Shown here: positions 19,081 through 27,823 of the stretch, in pieces | Numbering within the stretch: position 1 is the stretch's first letter | How the letters are laid out: every line of letters starts with the position of its first letter | Assembly (NCBI GenBank): GCA_020026055.1 | Contig: JAHHRA010000007.1 | Location: 1-64,000 of the forward strand | Length of the DNA stretch: 64,000 nt | Origin: Actinobacillus sp. | GTDB lineage: Bacteria; Pseudomonadota; Gammaproteobacteria; Enterobacterales; Pasteurellaceae | Direction: 5' to 3' | Program-made: the position numbers and the translations under genes | The notes under the pieces: generated by a model | Told to the model about the DNA's origin: nothing | The model's database searches: none | What the model saw: only the letters and a program-made list of their open reading frames with translations

Positions 19081-19888
19081 CGCTAAAGTCCTCTTCATCA
19101 ATATTTTTTGTTATTACTTTTGAATTTTTACTTTCAACAATTGTTGTTAGAGAATTTGTTTTTCCATAATAAGATATGAGAGTAAATATTGTTCCTAAAA
19201 AAGCTACACCCATTATTGGAAGATCCAAATATGCTATAGAGATATATCCTAATAGAATATATGGCGTTAACTCTTTCTTTAACATTACTGAAAGTATCAT
19301 TGCAAAACCAATTGCTGGAATTAATCCTCCTGCGACTGAAAATCCATTTATTAACCATTTTGGCAAAGCCTCTACGAGTAATTTTAATCCTGGCAAACTT
19401 AACGATGCGGCAACTCCAATAATAAAACCTACGACCGCAAGACCTAAATAAGTAGAGTGAGCAATCAAAGAAAATCTACCCCACTGACCTTTTTCTACTG
19501 CATTTCTAGCCCATCTTCCAGCACTCGCAAAGAAAGTATAAGTTGCTGTTGTTACAAATTGGAAAAGAATTGCGAAAGGGAAAGACAACGACAATGCCGA
19601 TTCTGGAGTAACTCCTTGATCCTTTAAAGTAATCGCCATTATCGTACCAACTATACCTGGTCCAACTGGATTAGGTGGAACAGTTCCACCTGCCCCTACA
19701 CCAAATCCCATAAATGCCAATTCTGCTATTGCTCCAAATATAAGAGCTGTCTTGACATCTCCTAATATCAGCCCTACAAGAAAAGCCATTACGATAGCTC
19801 TATTAGTATATATTCCTAATAACAGTCCTGAATAACAGAAAGCTGTTACTAGTCCAATTAAAATTCCTTGTATAAGTGTAATCTCCAT
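19070..19888 (-). CDS. PTS mannose-family enzyme IIC
   Basis: About 272 residues, hydrophobic, with GAIAELAFMGFGVGAGGTVPPNPVG, the IIC-Man loop motif. It forms the sugar path with IID. The ATG at 19888 has GGAGG nine bases upstream; the longer frame to 19903 would start with TTG inside that ribosome site and is rejected. Resembles AgaW/hyaluronan-type IIC. Confidence 0.93.
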   Translation of the reverse strand: MEITLIQGILIGLVTAFCYSGLLLGIYTNRAIVMAFLVGLILGDVKTALIFGAIAELAFMGFGVGAGGTVPPNPVGPGIVGTIMAITLKDQGVTPESALSLSFPFAILFQFVTTATYTFFASAGRWARNAVEKGQWGRFSLIAHSTYLGLAVVGFIIGVAASLSLPGLKLLVEALPKWLINGFSVAGGLIPAIGFAMILSVMLKKELTPYILLGYISIAYLDLPIMGVAFLGTIFTLISYYGKTNSLTTIVESKNSKVITKNIDEEDFSDGI

Positions 19889-19909
19889 AAGCCAAACCTC
19901 CAATTTTGA

Positions 19910-20413
19910 TTATTTACGAATAGCAATTCTTAATGTTTCAATAGTTTGCTCTCCATCTACAGACACTGGAGAAACTTTTGTATTCAATTTAACATTAAAT
20001 TTATCTTCTAGAGTTCTTAAGGCTTCTTTGTCTTTTTCATCTAAGTAGATAAATTGAGAAATTTTTTCTTTGCCTTCACCTGAATGAACATTACCAATGT
20101 TCAACTCATCCATTGGAAAGCCTAACTCACATAATTTAAGAGCATCTACAGGGTTTCCAACGACAACAAAGATGGTCTGATGAGGTGCAGCCTTCCAAAT
20201 TACTTGAGCTGTTCTTTCGATTGTCCAAAATCTTGTGCCAATTTCTTTTGGAACAATTGAACTCATAAGTGTTTGTTGAAATTCGTTTTGAGCTGCCTCA
20301 TCATTAGCAACAATTACTAAATTTGCACCTAAATTCTTAATCCATAACTGACCTTGCCCATGAATTAGTCTCTCATCCACTCTGACCATTTTGATGTTTG
20401 GTTTATTCATCAT
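19910..20413 (-). CDS. PTS mannose-family enzyme IIB
   Basis: 167 residues. VRVDERLIHGQGQLWIKNL holds the phosphorylated His18 of sorbose/GalNAc-type IIB proteins, and LNIGNVHSGEGKEKIS is typical of AgaV-like members. It receives phosphate from IIA and passes it to the sugar during import. GGAGGAG precedes the double ATG. It lies between the glucuronyl hydrolase and IIC genes with 12- and 21-base gaps. Confidence 0.94.
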   Translation of the reverse strand: MMNKPNIKMVRVDERLIHGQGQLWIKNLGANLVIVANDEAAQNEFQQTLMSSIVPKEIGTRFWTIERTAQVIWKAAPHQTIFVVVGNPVDALKLCELGFPMDELNIGNVHSGEGKEKISQFIYLDEKDKEALRTLEDKFNVKLNTKVSPVSVDGEQTIETLRIAIRK

Positions 20414-20425
20414 AGTAAACTCCTC

Positions 20426-21613
20426 CTACCAATACATTTTCCAATTCTTTTTGAATCTCACTAAAGCTTCCAAATAGAAATAATCTCCCCAAATATTTCC
20501 TTCATTAACGCCTTTACCTGAATGCCAAGAATAAACACCTTCATTTATAAGAGCTTGTATTCCGTCTGTTAAGTCATCAGTATAATTATCAATTAAACTT
20601 TCTAACATTGAATGTGTAGCATATTTATAAATAAGCTTATGTTCATTTGTTTCTGGCAAATATTTATCCATTAGATTCATCCCACATACAGCGATTGCTG
20701 TAGCAGATGAATCCTTTGAATGTCCTGAATTATCTCCAAAAATTAAATCCCAGTAACTTACGAAATCCTTTGGTAATCTATTTAAGAAATAATTCGTAAT
20801 CGCTTCAAACAATTCAATATTATCTTCATTTTCAATATATGAGTGGTTAAGTGCTATTCCATATATCAACCAAGATTGACCTCTTGCCCAGCTTGAGTCA
20901 TCTGAATACCCTTGTCTAGTTTTTCCATGAGATGGAGCACCTGTTTCTGGATCAAAATAAAAAGTATGGAATGCTGAAGCGTCTTCACGAATAGCATTAT
21001 TAATTGTAGAAATATAATGTTTCTTAGCAATTTCTTTATATTTAAGCTCATTAGTAACTTCAGTTGCCCAATATAATAACGGGATATTTAATAGACAATC
21101 GACTATTAAACGGTAATTATCTTTTGCTCCCAACTCTCCCCAAGCTTGAATAAATTCGCCTTTTTTCTGATAACGACTAATTAACTTATCAGCTGCTAAA
21201 ATGGCTGCTTTCTTAGCACTTTTATTTCCTGTTAATTTATATGCACTTACACAGGAAACACTGTATAAGAACCCTAAATCATGATGTTCTACTTCGATAT
21301 TTTTTTCGATTCTATCTAAGAACGATTCAACATTTTTTTCTGCTAAAATACGATATTTCGTTTCATCTGTGAGTTCATAACAGAGCCATAAAATCCCTGT
21401 CCAAAAACCATTAGTCCACTCTATATTGTGTATTGGCTTATATACATTATTAAAAGTTGCAGGTGTTGGAAAAAGTTCTCCTAACTTAGCTATGTTTTTA
21501 TCTACTCTACGCAAACACTTTGCAATTGCAGCATTTAATTTTTCTTCTGAAATTAATCCGTTATTAATATAACGCTCACTTCTTAATAAATGTTCGTGGT
21601 TTATTTTCTTCAT
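20426..21613 (-). CDS. ugl: Unsaturated glucuronyl hydrolase (GH88)
   Basis: 395 residues, cytoplasmic (no signal). The two catalytic aspartates appear as Asp112 in HHDLGFLYS and Asp172 in LIVDCLLNIP, 60 residues apart exactly as Asp115/Asp175 of streptococcal UGL. GYSDDSSWARGQSWLIYG is the other family hallmark. It hydrates the 4,5-double bond of the uronate and releases the amino sugar from unsaturated chondroitin or hyaluronan disaccharides. First gene of the PTS operon, with a promoter-operator block at 21641-21740. Confidence 0.95.
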   Translation of the reverse strand: MKKINHEHLLRSERYINNGLISEEKLNAAIAKCLRRVDKNIAKLGELFPTPATFNNVYKPIHNIEWTNGFWTGILWLCYELTDETKYRILAEKNVESFLDRIEKNIEVEHHDLGFLYSVSCVSAYKLTGNKSAKKAAILAADKLISRYQKKGEFIQAWGELGAKDNYRLIVDCLLNIPLLYWATEVTNELKYKEIAKKHYISTINNAIREDASAFHTFYFDPETGAPSHGKTRQGYSDDSSWARGQSWLIYGIALNHSYIENEDNIELFEAITNYFLNRLPKDFVSYWDLIFGDNSGHSKDSSATAIAVCGMNLMDKYLPETNEHKLIYKYATHSMLESLIDNYTDDLTDGIQALINEGVYSWHSGKGVNEGNIWGDYFYLEALVRFKKNWKMYW

Positions 21614-21640
21614 CTTTACCTCTTTTCAGATTAAAAAATA

Positions 21641-21740
21641 CTCAACACGTTAATCGGTTATAGCTACGTATTATGATAATTTTTGTTTTTATGTCAATGT
21701 TTTTGAAAAACAAAAAGCCAGTTATTTGAGGAAGATCACA
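21641..21740 (-). promoter_or_regulatory. Regulated promoter of the ugl-PTS operon (copy 1 of 3)
   Basis: On the minus strand in order: CRP-like TGTGA-N6-TCAAA (21725-21740), -35 TTGACA (21692-21697), 16-base spacer, -10 CATAAT (21670-21675), and the motif ATAACCGATTAACGTGTT within 21641-21663. The same elements with the same spacing occur at 33980-34077 and 40133-40229. The motif lies over the likely transcription start, as a repressor operator would. Confidence 0.8.
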
Positions 21741-21843
21741 CAATAAATTAAACAAAGTTGAGCAAATTCACATTTAAGACAAATTTTCAAAACTTATCTT
21801 GCATTTAAATAACTCTCATATTTTCTTTGTATTTCTGAAATAA

Positions 21844-21880
21844 AAAACGCTTCAATTTCCTTAAAAAATCAAAGCGTTTT
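21844..21880 (-). terminator. Terminator after the Sec sulfatase gene
   Basis: Arms AAAACGCTT and AAGCGTTTT (9 base pairs) 25 bases after the sulfatase stop, followed on the minus strand by TTATTTC, with the T run starting in the stem. A typical Rho-independent terminator that ends the anSME-sulfatase unit. Confidence 0.8.
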
Positions 21881-21904
21881 AACTAATTAAAATTTAAATA
21901 ATTT

Positions 21905-23512
21905 TTATTTAGCAGATTCACTAATTACATGATAGCGATCTTGCCCCCATTCTACTGGTTTTGGCATTTTTTTGATCCAACTATAGAATGCTTGTTTCAT
22001 TTCTTTTACTTTTGCTGGATATTTGCCTGCTAAATCCAGAGTTTCTGATGGATCTTCTTTAAGGTTAAACAATTTTACTTTATTTGAACCATCATCATAG
22101 AAATATAATGCCCAATTTTGATCACGAATTGCCCAAGAGCTTTTCGATAATTTTTCTAAATTAGGATTTTTCGGAGCTTGTTGTTTTTCAAAAGTGATCC
22201 ATTTCCAGTAGTCATGCCAAAATGCTTGATTTTCTTCACTATAGTGTTTTGCCCCAGGTCCTGCCCAGTACATATATTTATGTGGTGATATTTTTGTTTT
22301 TCCTTCAAGCACAGGCATAATATTTTTACCGTCGACTTTCATTTCAACAGGAATTTTAATTCCCGCTGCTGTTAATGCTGTCGGTAGAATATCTAATGCA
22401 GTAATTAATGTATCACTGTTTGTCCCTGCGGGAATATGTTTTGGCCAAGATACAATAAATGGAACATGCACGCCACCTTTGAACATTTGTCCTTTAAAAC
22501 CACGATGCATACCATTCATTGGCATAGGTGATTCGTTCACAGCACCATTGTCAGATAAGAAAAAAATAATTGTATTATCTAATTTTCCTTCTTCTTTTAA
22601 TTTAGCAATAATTTTACCAATCCCCTCATCAGCAGCATTGATAGCAGCAAAATATTTATCCGCTTCAACATTTCCTGTGTTGAACTTATCCATATATTTT
22701 GCAGGTGACGCTTCTTCTAATGGGATATGTGGTACGCTGTAAGAAAGTTGTACAAAGAATGGGTTATCACCACTTTCTTCGATAAACTTTATTGCTTCTT
22801 TCGTTAAGTTATGCGTTAAATAACCGTGGGCTGGGACATTTTTGCCATTACGATAAATAGCTGGAGAATTCCAAAGAGCAGCCCCTGATGCGTAATAACT
22901 ATAGGCATAATCAAAACCACGCTCTTCCGGACCATAACCTTTGGCTATGACTGGAATTTGATTGTCGTGATAATCTCTCGAACGCACGTCTTCTGGAACT
23001 TTGTCTTTATGATCAAGTTTCGCATTATGCCATTTACCAATGCTTGCAGTGCGATAACCATTTTCTTGGAAAAGTTCAGGTAACAATTTCACATCAAGCG
23101 GAATACCTTTCAAAGCATCATCATTACTATAAGTTCCAAAACTGACAGGATAACGACCAGTAAAAATCCCTGCTCGAGAAGGACCACAAACTGGATGAGC
23201 GACGTAAGCGTTTGTCATTTTCACGCCATTTTGAGCTAGCTTAGAAATATTTGGCATAGCACGAGAAGCTGCATCAATCATTTTGTCTAAATCACCTTGA
23301 TAACGAACAGGTACAGAACGTTTAGATAGTACTTTTTTATCAAGAGTATCTAACGCAAAATCTAATTGCCCCGAACCTAAGTCATCCATAATAATTAATA
23401 ACACATTTGGTTTCTGAGGATTTTGAGCCGCAAATGTAAATGTAGGAATACTCAAATAAGAGGCACTTACTAAAGTAGCTACAAGACTTTTTTGAATCAA
23501 AGATAACTTCAT
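21905..23512 (-). CDS. Exported cysteine-type sulfatase (Sec signal)
   Basis: 535 residues. A Sec signal peptide (about residues 1-28, ending TFAAQ) is followed by the alkaline phosphatase-like sulfatase fold: metal-binding MDDLGSG, the formylglycine motif CGPSRAGIFTGRYP with Cys109, GKWHN, and LSDNGAVNE. The C-x-P-S-R form is converted to formylglycine by an anaerobic maturase, which is encoded directly upstream. Likely removes sulfate from galactosamine or uronate residues of glycosaminoglycans in the periplasm or outside; the position specificity cannot be told. Confidence 0.92.
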   Translation of the reverse strand: MKLSLIQKSLVATLVSASYLSIPTFTFAAQNPQKPNVLLIIMDDLGSGQLDFALDTLDKKVLSKRSVPVRYQGDLDKMIDAASRAMPNISKLAQNGVKMTNAYVAHPVCGPSRAGIFTGRYPVSFGTYSNDDALKGIPLDVKLLPELFQENGYRTASIGKWHNAKLDHKDKVPEDVRSRDYHDNQIPVIAKGYGPEERGFDYAYSYYASGAALWNSPAIYRNGKNVPAHGYLTHNLTKEAIKFIEESGDNPFFVQLSYSVPHIPLEEASPAKYMDKFNTGNVEADKYFAAINAADEGIGKIIAKLKEEGKLDNTIIFFLSDNGAVNESPMPMNGMHRGFKGQMFKGGVHVPFIVSWPKHIPAGTNSDTLITALDILPTALTAAGIKIPVEMKVDGKNIMPVLEGKTKISPHKYMYWAGPGAKHYSEENQAFWHDYWKWITFEKQQAPKNPNLEKLSKSSWAIRDQNWALYFYDDGSNKVKLFNLKEDPSETLDLAGKYPAKVKEMKQAFYSWIKKMPKPVEWGQDRYHVISESAK

Positions 23513-23550
23513 TAATTTTTCCTTCCTTTTGATCGTTAATTAAACAAGCT

Positions 23551-24765
23551 TCAGTTACGTGCTTGACGAATCATTGGTAATGCATCAACAGCCGTTCCGC
23601 CTTGTGAAATAGTTTGCATCATTAAATACATTGCTGGAGCAGTATGACGAAAAATTTTTTGGTATGAAGGACAGAGGTAATTCTGTTTATATTTTTGCCC
23701 TTTAACTGAAACAATTCGATGTTTTGGACAACCTCCATAACAAAGTTTATAAACATCACAGGAAAGGCACTCATCTGTTAGATCAGTAGCTTTTGTATCA
23801 CCAAAACGTTGTTGAATTTTATTTGTTGCTATTTTACTTAAAGGAAGATTTGTAACATTTCCTAAACGATTAGCAGGATAGACATAATGATCGCAAGAAT
23901 AAACATCACCATTTGCTTCGATCACCATCGCTTGACCACAAGTTTTGGATTGAATACAAATAGAAGCAGGATATCCAAACCAGGTAGCGAGAATACTATC
24001 GAACATACGTACATAAATTCGCCCAACATCTTCTTTCAACCACTCTTCAAAAACATCAACCATAAATTGCCCATATCCATCACTAGGGACGGAAAAATGT
24101 GCTAAAGAAGGGGTTTTGTGTACAGTATAATGATACAGTGAAGTTAATGCAGAATTTTCTACTTCCACAATTGGAATAAACTGCAAAAACTTCGCTCCAA
24201 GTGATTTTAAAAATTGATAAGTTTCCACTCCTTTATTCCAGTTTTGATCATTGACAACTGTCAAAACATTAAAATCCACGTTGTATTCTAAAAGTAAATC
24301 AATAGCTTTTTTTACACGCTCGAAAGTTGGTTTACCATTTACAGAAATACGGTACTTATCATGAATAGCTGGTGTACCATCTACGGAAACACCTATTAAA
24401 AATTTATGTTTTGCAAAAAATTTTGCCCATTGACGATTAATTGCTACAGCGTTAGTTTGAAAACTATTCGTAATAGTTTTGCCATTGGCATATTGACGCT
24501 GATATTCTACAACTTTTTTATAAAAATCTAATCCAGCTAAAGTTGGCTCTCCTCCTTGCCAAGAAAAATCTATTGTGTCCACATCTTGAGACTCAATATA
24601 ATCTCGAATATATCTTTTGAGAATTGAATCGGGCATAATCAAGGGTTGCTTATTATTTTCTCTATCTAAAAAACTTTCTTTTTCTAAATAAAAGCAATAT
24701 TCGCATTTTAAATTACAACGATAACTTGTTGGTTTTGCCATCATATGAAAGCGTGCAGATGCCAT
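23551..24765 (-). CDS. Anaerobic sulfatase-maturating radical SAM enzyme
   Basis: 404 residues. The radical SAM cluster is CNLKCEYC with Cys17, Cys21 and Cys24. The C-terminal SPASM part has CGQAMVIEANGDVYSCDHYVYP and CLSCDVYKLCYGGCPKHR, binding two further iron-sulfur clusters. It oxidises the active-site Cys of both sulfatases in this locus to formylglycine in the cytoplasm, before export. AGAGGA lies just upstream of the ATG. Co-transcribed with the sulfatase that follows after 38 bases. Confidence 0.94.
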   Translation of the reverse strand: MASARFHMMAKPTSYRCNLKCEYCFYLEKESFLDRENNKQPLIMPDSILKRYIRDYIESQDVDTIDFSWQGGEPTLAGLDFYKKVVEYQRQYANGKTITNSFQTNAVAINRQWAKFFAKHKFLIGVSVDGTPAIHDKYRISVNGKPTFERVKKAIDLLLEYNVDFNVLTVVNDQNWNKGVETYQFLKSLGAKFLQFIPIVEVENSALTSLYHYTVHKTPSLAHFSVPSDGYGQFMVDVFEEWLKEDVGRIYVRMFDSILATWFGYPASICIQSKTCGQAMVIEANGDVYSCDHYVYPANRLGNVTNLPLSKIATNKIQQRFGDTKATDLTDECLSCDVYKLCYGGCPKHRIVSVKGQKYKQNYLCPSYQKIFRHTAPAMYLMMQTISQGGTAVDALPMIRQARN

Positions 24766-24811
24766 ATATCCTCTTTAATTATTAATATTCAATTTAGCTC
24801 ATTGCTAGATA

Positions 24812-24855
24812 AATAAAACCTCTTTCATTTCAATTGAAATGAAAGAGGTTTTATT
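24812..24855. terminator. Perfect 44-base palindromic terminator
   Basis: Bases 24812-24833 are the exact reverse complement of 24834-24855. The last two bases overlap the kinase stop codon. The minus-strand product is a 20-base-pair stem with an AATT turn ending in TTTTATTTAT; the arms also give a T-rich tail on the plus strand. It separates the PL8-AgaS-aldolase-kinase operon from the maturase-sulfatase pair. Confidence 0.85.
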
Positions 24856-25804
24856 AGAATCTTATTTCTTCTATTTTTATTTCAAGAAGAATATCATTCA
24901 ACGTTTTAAGATCTATTGTCCCTGTACTATCTAACATTGCGTTAGTTGTTCCGCAACCAAGTCCTAATTTAAAACATTCTACTAGAGGTTTGTCTTGCGA
25001 TAGTGCGTAAGCAAATCCGCCAACTGTAGAATCTCCCGATCCTACAGTATTTTTGACAATAACTTTGGGGAATGTGCCTCTGTAAATTTTATCAGCAGTA
25101 ATAAAAAGTGCACCATTACTCCCTAAAGTTACTATTACATTTTCGGCACCTCTTGAGATCAGATCTTTAGCAGCATTAATAATATCAACTTCAGTTTCAA
25201 GTTTTTTATTTAAAACAAACTCTAACTCCTCTTTATTGGGTTTTATCAAGAAAGGTTTAGCTCGTATTCCAGATAATAAAGTTTTCCCACTAGTATCAAG
25301 AATAAATTTTATTCCTTGTTTATGACTTTCTTCTATAAGATAGTTATACAGCAAAGGATCTATTCCTTTAAGCAAACTTCCAGATGCACAGATTATCTTT
25401 ATAGTTTTATCTTTTAAAATATTTAAAAATTTATCCTTAAAATGATTGGAAACTTCAAAATCACCATCTCCTGCTTCTAAAATTTCTGTAATGCCTTCTA
25501 TATTTTTAGCCACAATAGCTACACAAGTTCTAGTCTCATAATCAGTTATTAAAAAATCATTCTTAATGAAGTTTTTATTTAACTTTTTCAAAAATAACTG
25601 ACCTGTAAAACCACCAATAATACCTGTAGCTAAAACATCACCACCTAATATGTTAATTATTCTACTGACATTTATCCCTTTGCCTCCAGCATTTTTTTCT
25701 ATTTCTTTCGTTCTGTTTACATTACCAAAACTAAAATTATCAATAGAATATCTGACATCTACAGCGGGGTTTAATGTAATAGTTAAGATTTTATGCATAA
25801 TCAA
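24854..25804 (-). CDS. PfkB-family sugar-phosphate kinase (tagatose-6-phosphate kinase type)
   Basis: 316 residues, 1-phosphofructokinase/LacC subfamily. TLNPAVDVRY opens the protein, NAGGKGINVSR binds sugar phosphate, and NTVGSGDSTVGGFAYAL holds the anion hole and catalytic Asp. Next to AgaS and a class II aldolase the natural substrate is tagatose-6-phosphate, giving tagatose-1,6-bisphosphate; fructose-1-phosphate is the alternative. The first ATG overlaps the aldolase stop by four bases. Confidence 0.85.
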   Translation of the reverse strand: MIMHKILTITLNPAVDVRYSIDNFSFGNVNRTKEIEKNAGGKGINVSRIINILGGDVLATGIIGGFTGQLFLKKLNKNFIKNDFLITDYETRTCVAIVAKNIEGITEILEAGDGDFEVSNHFKDKFLNILKDKTIKIICASGSLLKGIDPLLYNYLIEESHKQGIKFILDTSGKTLLSGIRAKPFLIKPNKEELEFVLNKKLETEVDIINAAKDLISRGAENVIVTLGSNGALFITADKIYRGTFPKVIVKNTVGSGDSTVGGFAYALSQDKPLVECFKLGLGCGTTNAMLDSTGTIDLKTLNDILLEIKIEEIRF

Positions 25805-26652
25805 GCTTTTCCATTACTACTACACATTAATATTTTTTCGATTGCAACTTTCTTCATAACTTCTTTAGCAGGACTAAAATATTTTCGTGGGTCGCTTTCT
25901 TCAGGTTTAGATATTAAAACTTCTCTTAATTTAGCGGCAAATGGCATTTTCAACTCTGTTGCAATATTCACTTTAGTGATGCCAAGTTCAATTGCTTTTT
26001 TAACTTGATCAGCTGGAACACCTGATGCTCCATGCAGAACTAATGGAATGTCCACAACAGCTCTAATCTCTGCTAATCTTTCAAAATCTAATTTTGGTTC
26101 TTCTTTATAAACACCGTGAGCCGTTCCGATTGCTACAGCTAAGGAATCAATACCAGTTCTTTCTACATATTCTCTTGCTTGAGCAGGGTTTGTGTATTTA
26201 CTATCTTTTGAATCTCTTATCAGATCATCTTCTTGACCACCCAAAACACCTAACTCACCTTCCACAGTTACATCATATTTATGTGCATAATCAACGACTT
26301 TTCTTACTCTTCTTACATTTTCTTCAAAATCAAAGTGAGAAGCATCTATCATTGCTGATTTTGTACCAATTTGAATGGCTGCTTTAATTTCATCAAAGCA
26401 TTCGTGATGATCTAAATGCATTGCAATTGGGATATCATATTTATTTGTGCAAATTTCAACTAATTTGATAAAAAACTCAGGTCCTGCATATTTCATCGTC
26501 CCGGGAGTTGCAGCGACGATAACTGGTGATCTAAGTTCAACCGCTGCTTCTACAACTGTTTGAATAGTTTCCATATTATGTACATTGAAAGCAGGGATAG
26601 CATATTTCCCTTTTTGTGCATCCAATAATAATTGTTTAGTTGAGATTAACAT
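25801..26652 (-). CDS. Class II tagatose/fructose-bisphosphate aldolase (KbaY/GatY type)
   Basis: 283 residues. Zinc ligands can be seen in MHLDHH (about residue 80), GTAHGVYK and LHGASGVP; AIDASHF-like MIDASHFDFEENV and VEGELGVLGG complete the class II pattern. It splits tagatose-1,6-bisphosphate into glyceraldehyde-3-P and dihydroxyacetone-P, ending the galactosamine branch. No separate KbaZ/GatZ partner is present in the window. GGAGG lies before the ATG. Confidence 0.9.
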   Translation of the reverse strand: MLISTKQLLLDAQKGKYAIPAFNVHNMETIQTVVEAAVELRSPVIVAATPGTMKYAGPEFFIKLVEICTNKYDIPIAMHLDHHECFDEIKAAIQIGTKSAMIDASHFDFEENVRRVRKVVDYAHKYDVTVEGELGVLGGQEDDLIRDSKDSKYTNPAQAREYVERTGIDSLAVAIGTAHGVYKEEPKLDFERLAEIRAVVDIPLVLHGASGVPADQVKKAIELGITKVNIATELKMPFAAKLREVLISKPEESDPRKYFSPAKEVMKKVAIEKILMCSSNGKA

Positions 26653-26666
26653 TTTTCCTCCAATAA

Positions 26667-27806
26667 TTATCTATATTCGTGAATGATTACCCCTTTAACA
26701 ACTCGATTTACTTCTCCTGTCGGGCAAGGGTTGTCAGGGTTGATTCCAAGTTTTGCTGATTTTACAAGAGATAACAACTGTCCATATATTAAGTATCCTA
26801 AACTTGCAAATACCTCTTCAATTTCTCCTAATTTTTCATCATTAAAGGAAAAATAATAGTCGCAATTGTTTTTAACTTTTTCATCGAAGATCGTGTCTAA
26901 TACGATAATTTTTTTATTGCTTCTCTCATTTTTAAATTCTTTCAATAAATCTAATTCATATTTTCTAGTGTAAGAGTTATTTGACATCATACAAATAATA
27001 GCAGTTTTATCATTTACTATTGATTTTGGACCGTGTCTAAAACCTAAGAAAGTATTATGAAAAGCTGCTAATTTTCCACTCGTTAATTCTAATACTTTAA
27101 GTGAAACTTCCTCAGCAAGTCCTTTTAAAGTACCATCACCTAAATATACAATTCTTTCAATATCTAATTCAGCAATAGCACTTACATTTTCAAATATACT
27201 ATTGATGTTTTTTTCAATTATATTTGCAACATAAGTAATTTTTTCTTCCAACTTTTCGAAGTTTTCTTTTAATAAAATGAGCACTCCTGCAACTACCATA
27301 GAAGAGAAACTTCCTGTCATTGCAAAACCTTTATCATTTGTTTTCGTAGGCATTAACAAAAGATATTTGTTTTCTCCTTCTTTTGAGATTTTAGCGAGTT
27401 CTCCTTCAGGATTACAAGTAATAAAAATATGATGAATATTTTTGACTAATTTATCAGCTAAGTTGACAGTAGCTACACTTTCAGGTGAGTTTCCTGAACG
27501 AGCACAAGAAATTAAAATAGTTGTTATATCTTTCTCAAGATATTGTTCAGGCATAGAAACAATATCTGTCGTAGGGATAGATATAACATCAATATCTATT
27601 TGACTGTTCACATATGAACACAGAGTATTACCAACAAATTCGGATGAACCAGCTCCAGTAAAAATAACTTTTACTTTTTCACCATCAATTTGATTAATAA
27701 AATTCGCAATTGAGCTAAGATCTTTTTTTATAATACTAAGCTCTTCTCTCCAAATAGATGGTTGTTGAAGAATCTCTTTCCAAGTTACACAATTTTCAAA
27801 TATCAT
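26667..27806 (-). CDS. agaS: Galactosamine-6-phosphate isomerase/deaminase (SIS domains)
   Basis: 379 residues with two SIS domains. IFTGAGSSEFVGN and ISCARSGNSPESVATV in the first and YLGDGTLKGLAEEVSLKVLELTSG with FRHGPKSIVND in the second are typical of AgaS. It turns galactosamine-6-P into tagatose-6-P plus ammonia. Its presence shows the locus handles GalNAc, the amino sugar of chondroitin and dermatan, and not just GlcNAc. It lies between the PL8 lyase and the aldolase with short gaps. Confidence 0.92.
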   Translation of the reverse strand: MIFENCVTWKEILQQPSIWREELSIIKKDLSSIANFINQIDGEKVKVIFTGAGSSEFVGNTLCSYVNSQIDIDVISIPTTDIVSMPEQYLEKDITTILISCARSGNSPESVATVNLADKLVKNIHHIFITCNPEGELAKISKEGENKYLLLMPTKTNDKGFAMTGSFSSMVVAGVLILLKENFEKLEEKITYVANIIEKNINSIFENVSAIAELDIERIVYLGDGTLKGLAEEVSLKVLELTSGKLAAFHNTFLGFRHGPKSIVNDKTAIICMMSNNSYTRKYELDLLKEFKNERSNKKIIVLDTIFDEKVKNNCDYYFSFNDEKLGEIEEVFASLGYLIYGQLLSLVKSAKLGINPDNPCPTGEVNRVVKGVIIHEYR

Positions 27807-27823
27807 TATTCGCTCCTAATCAA

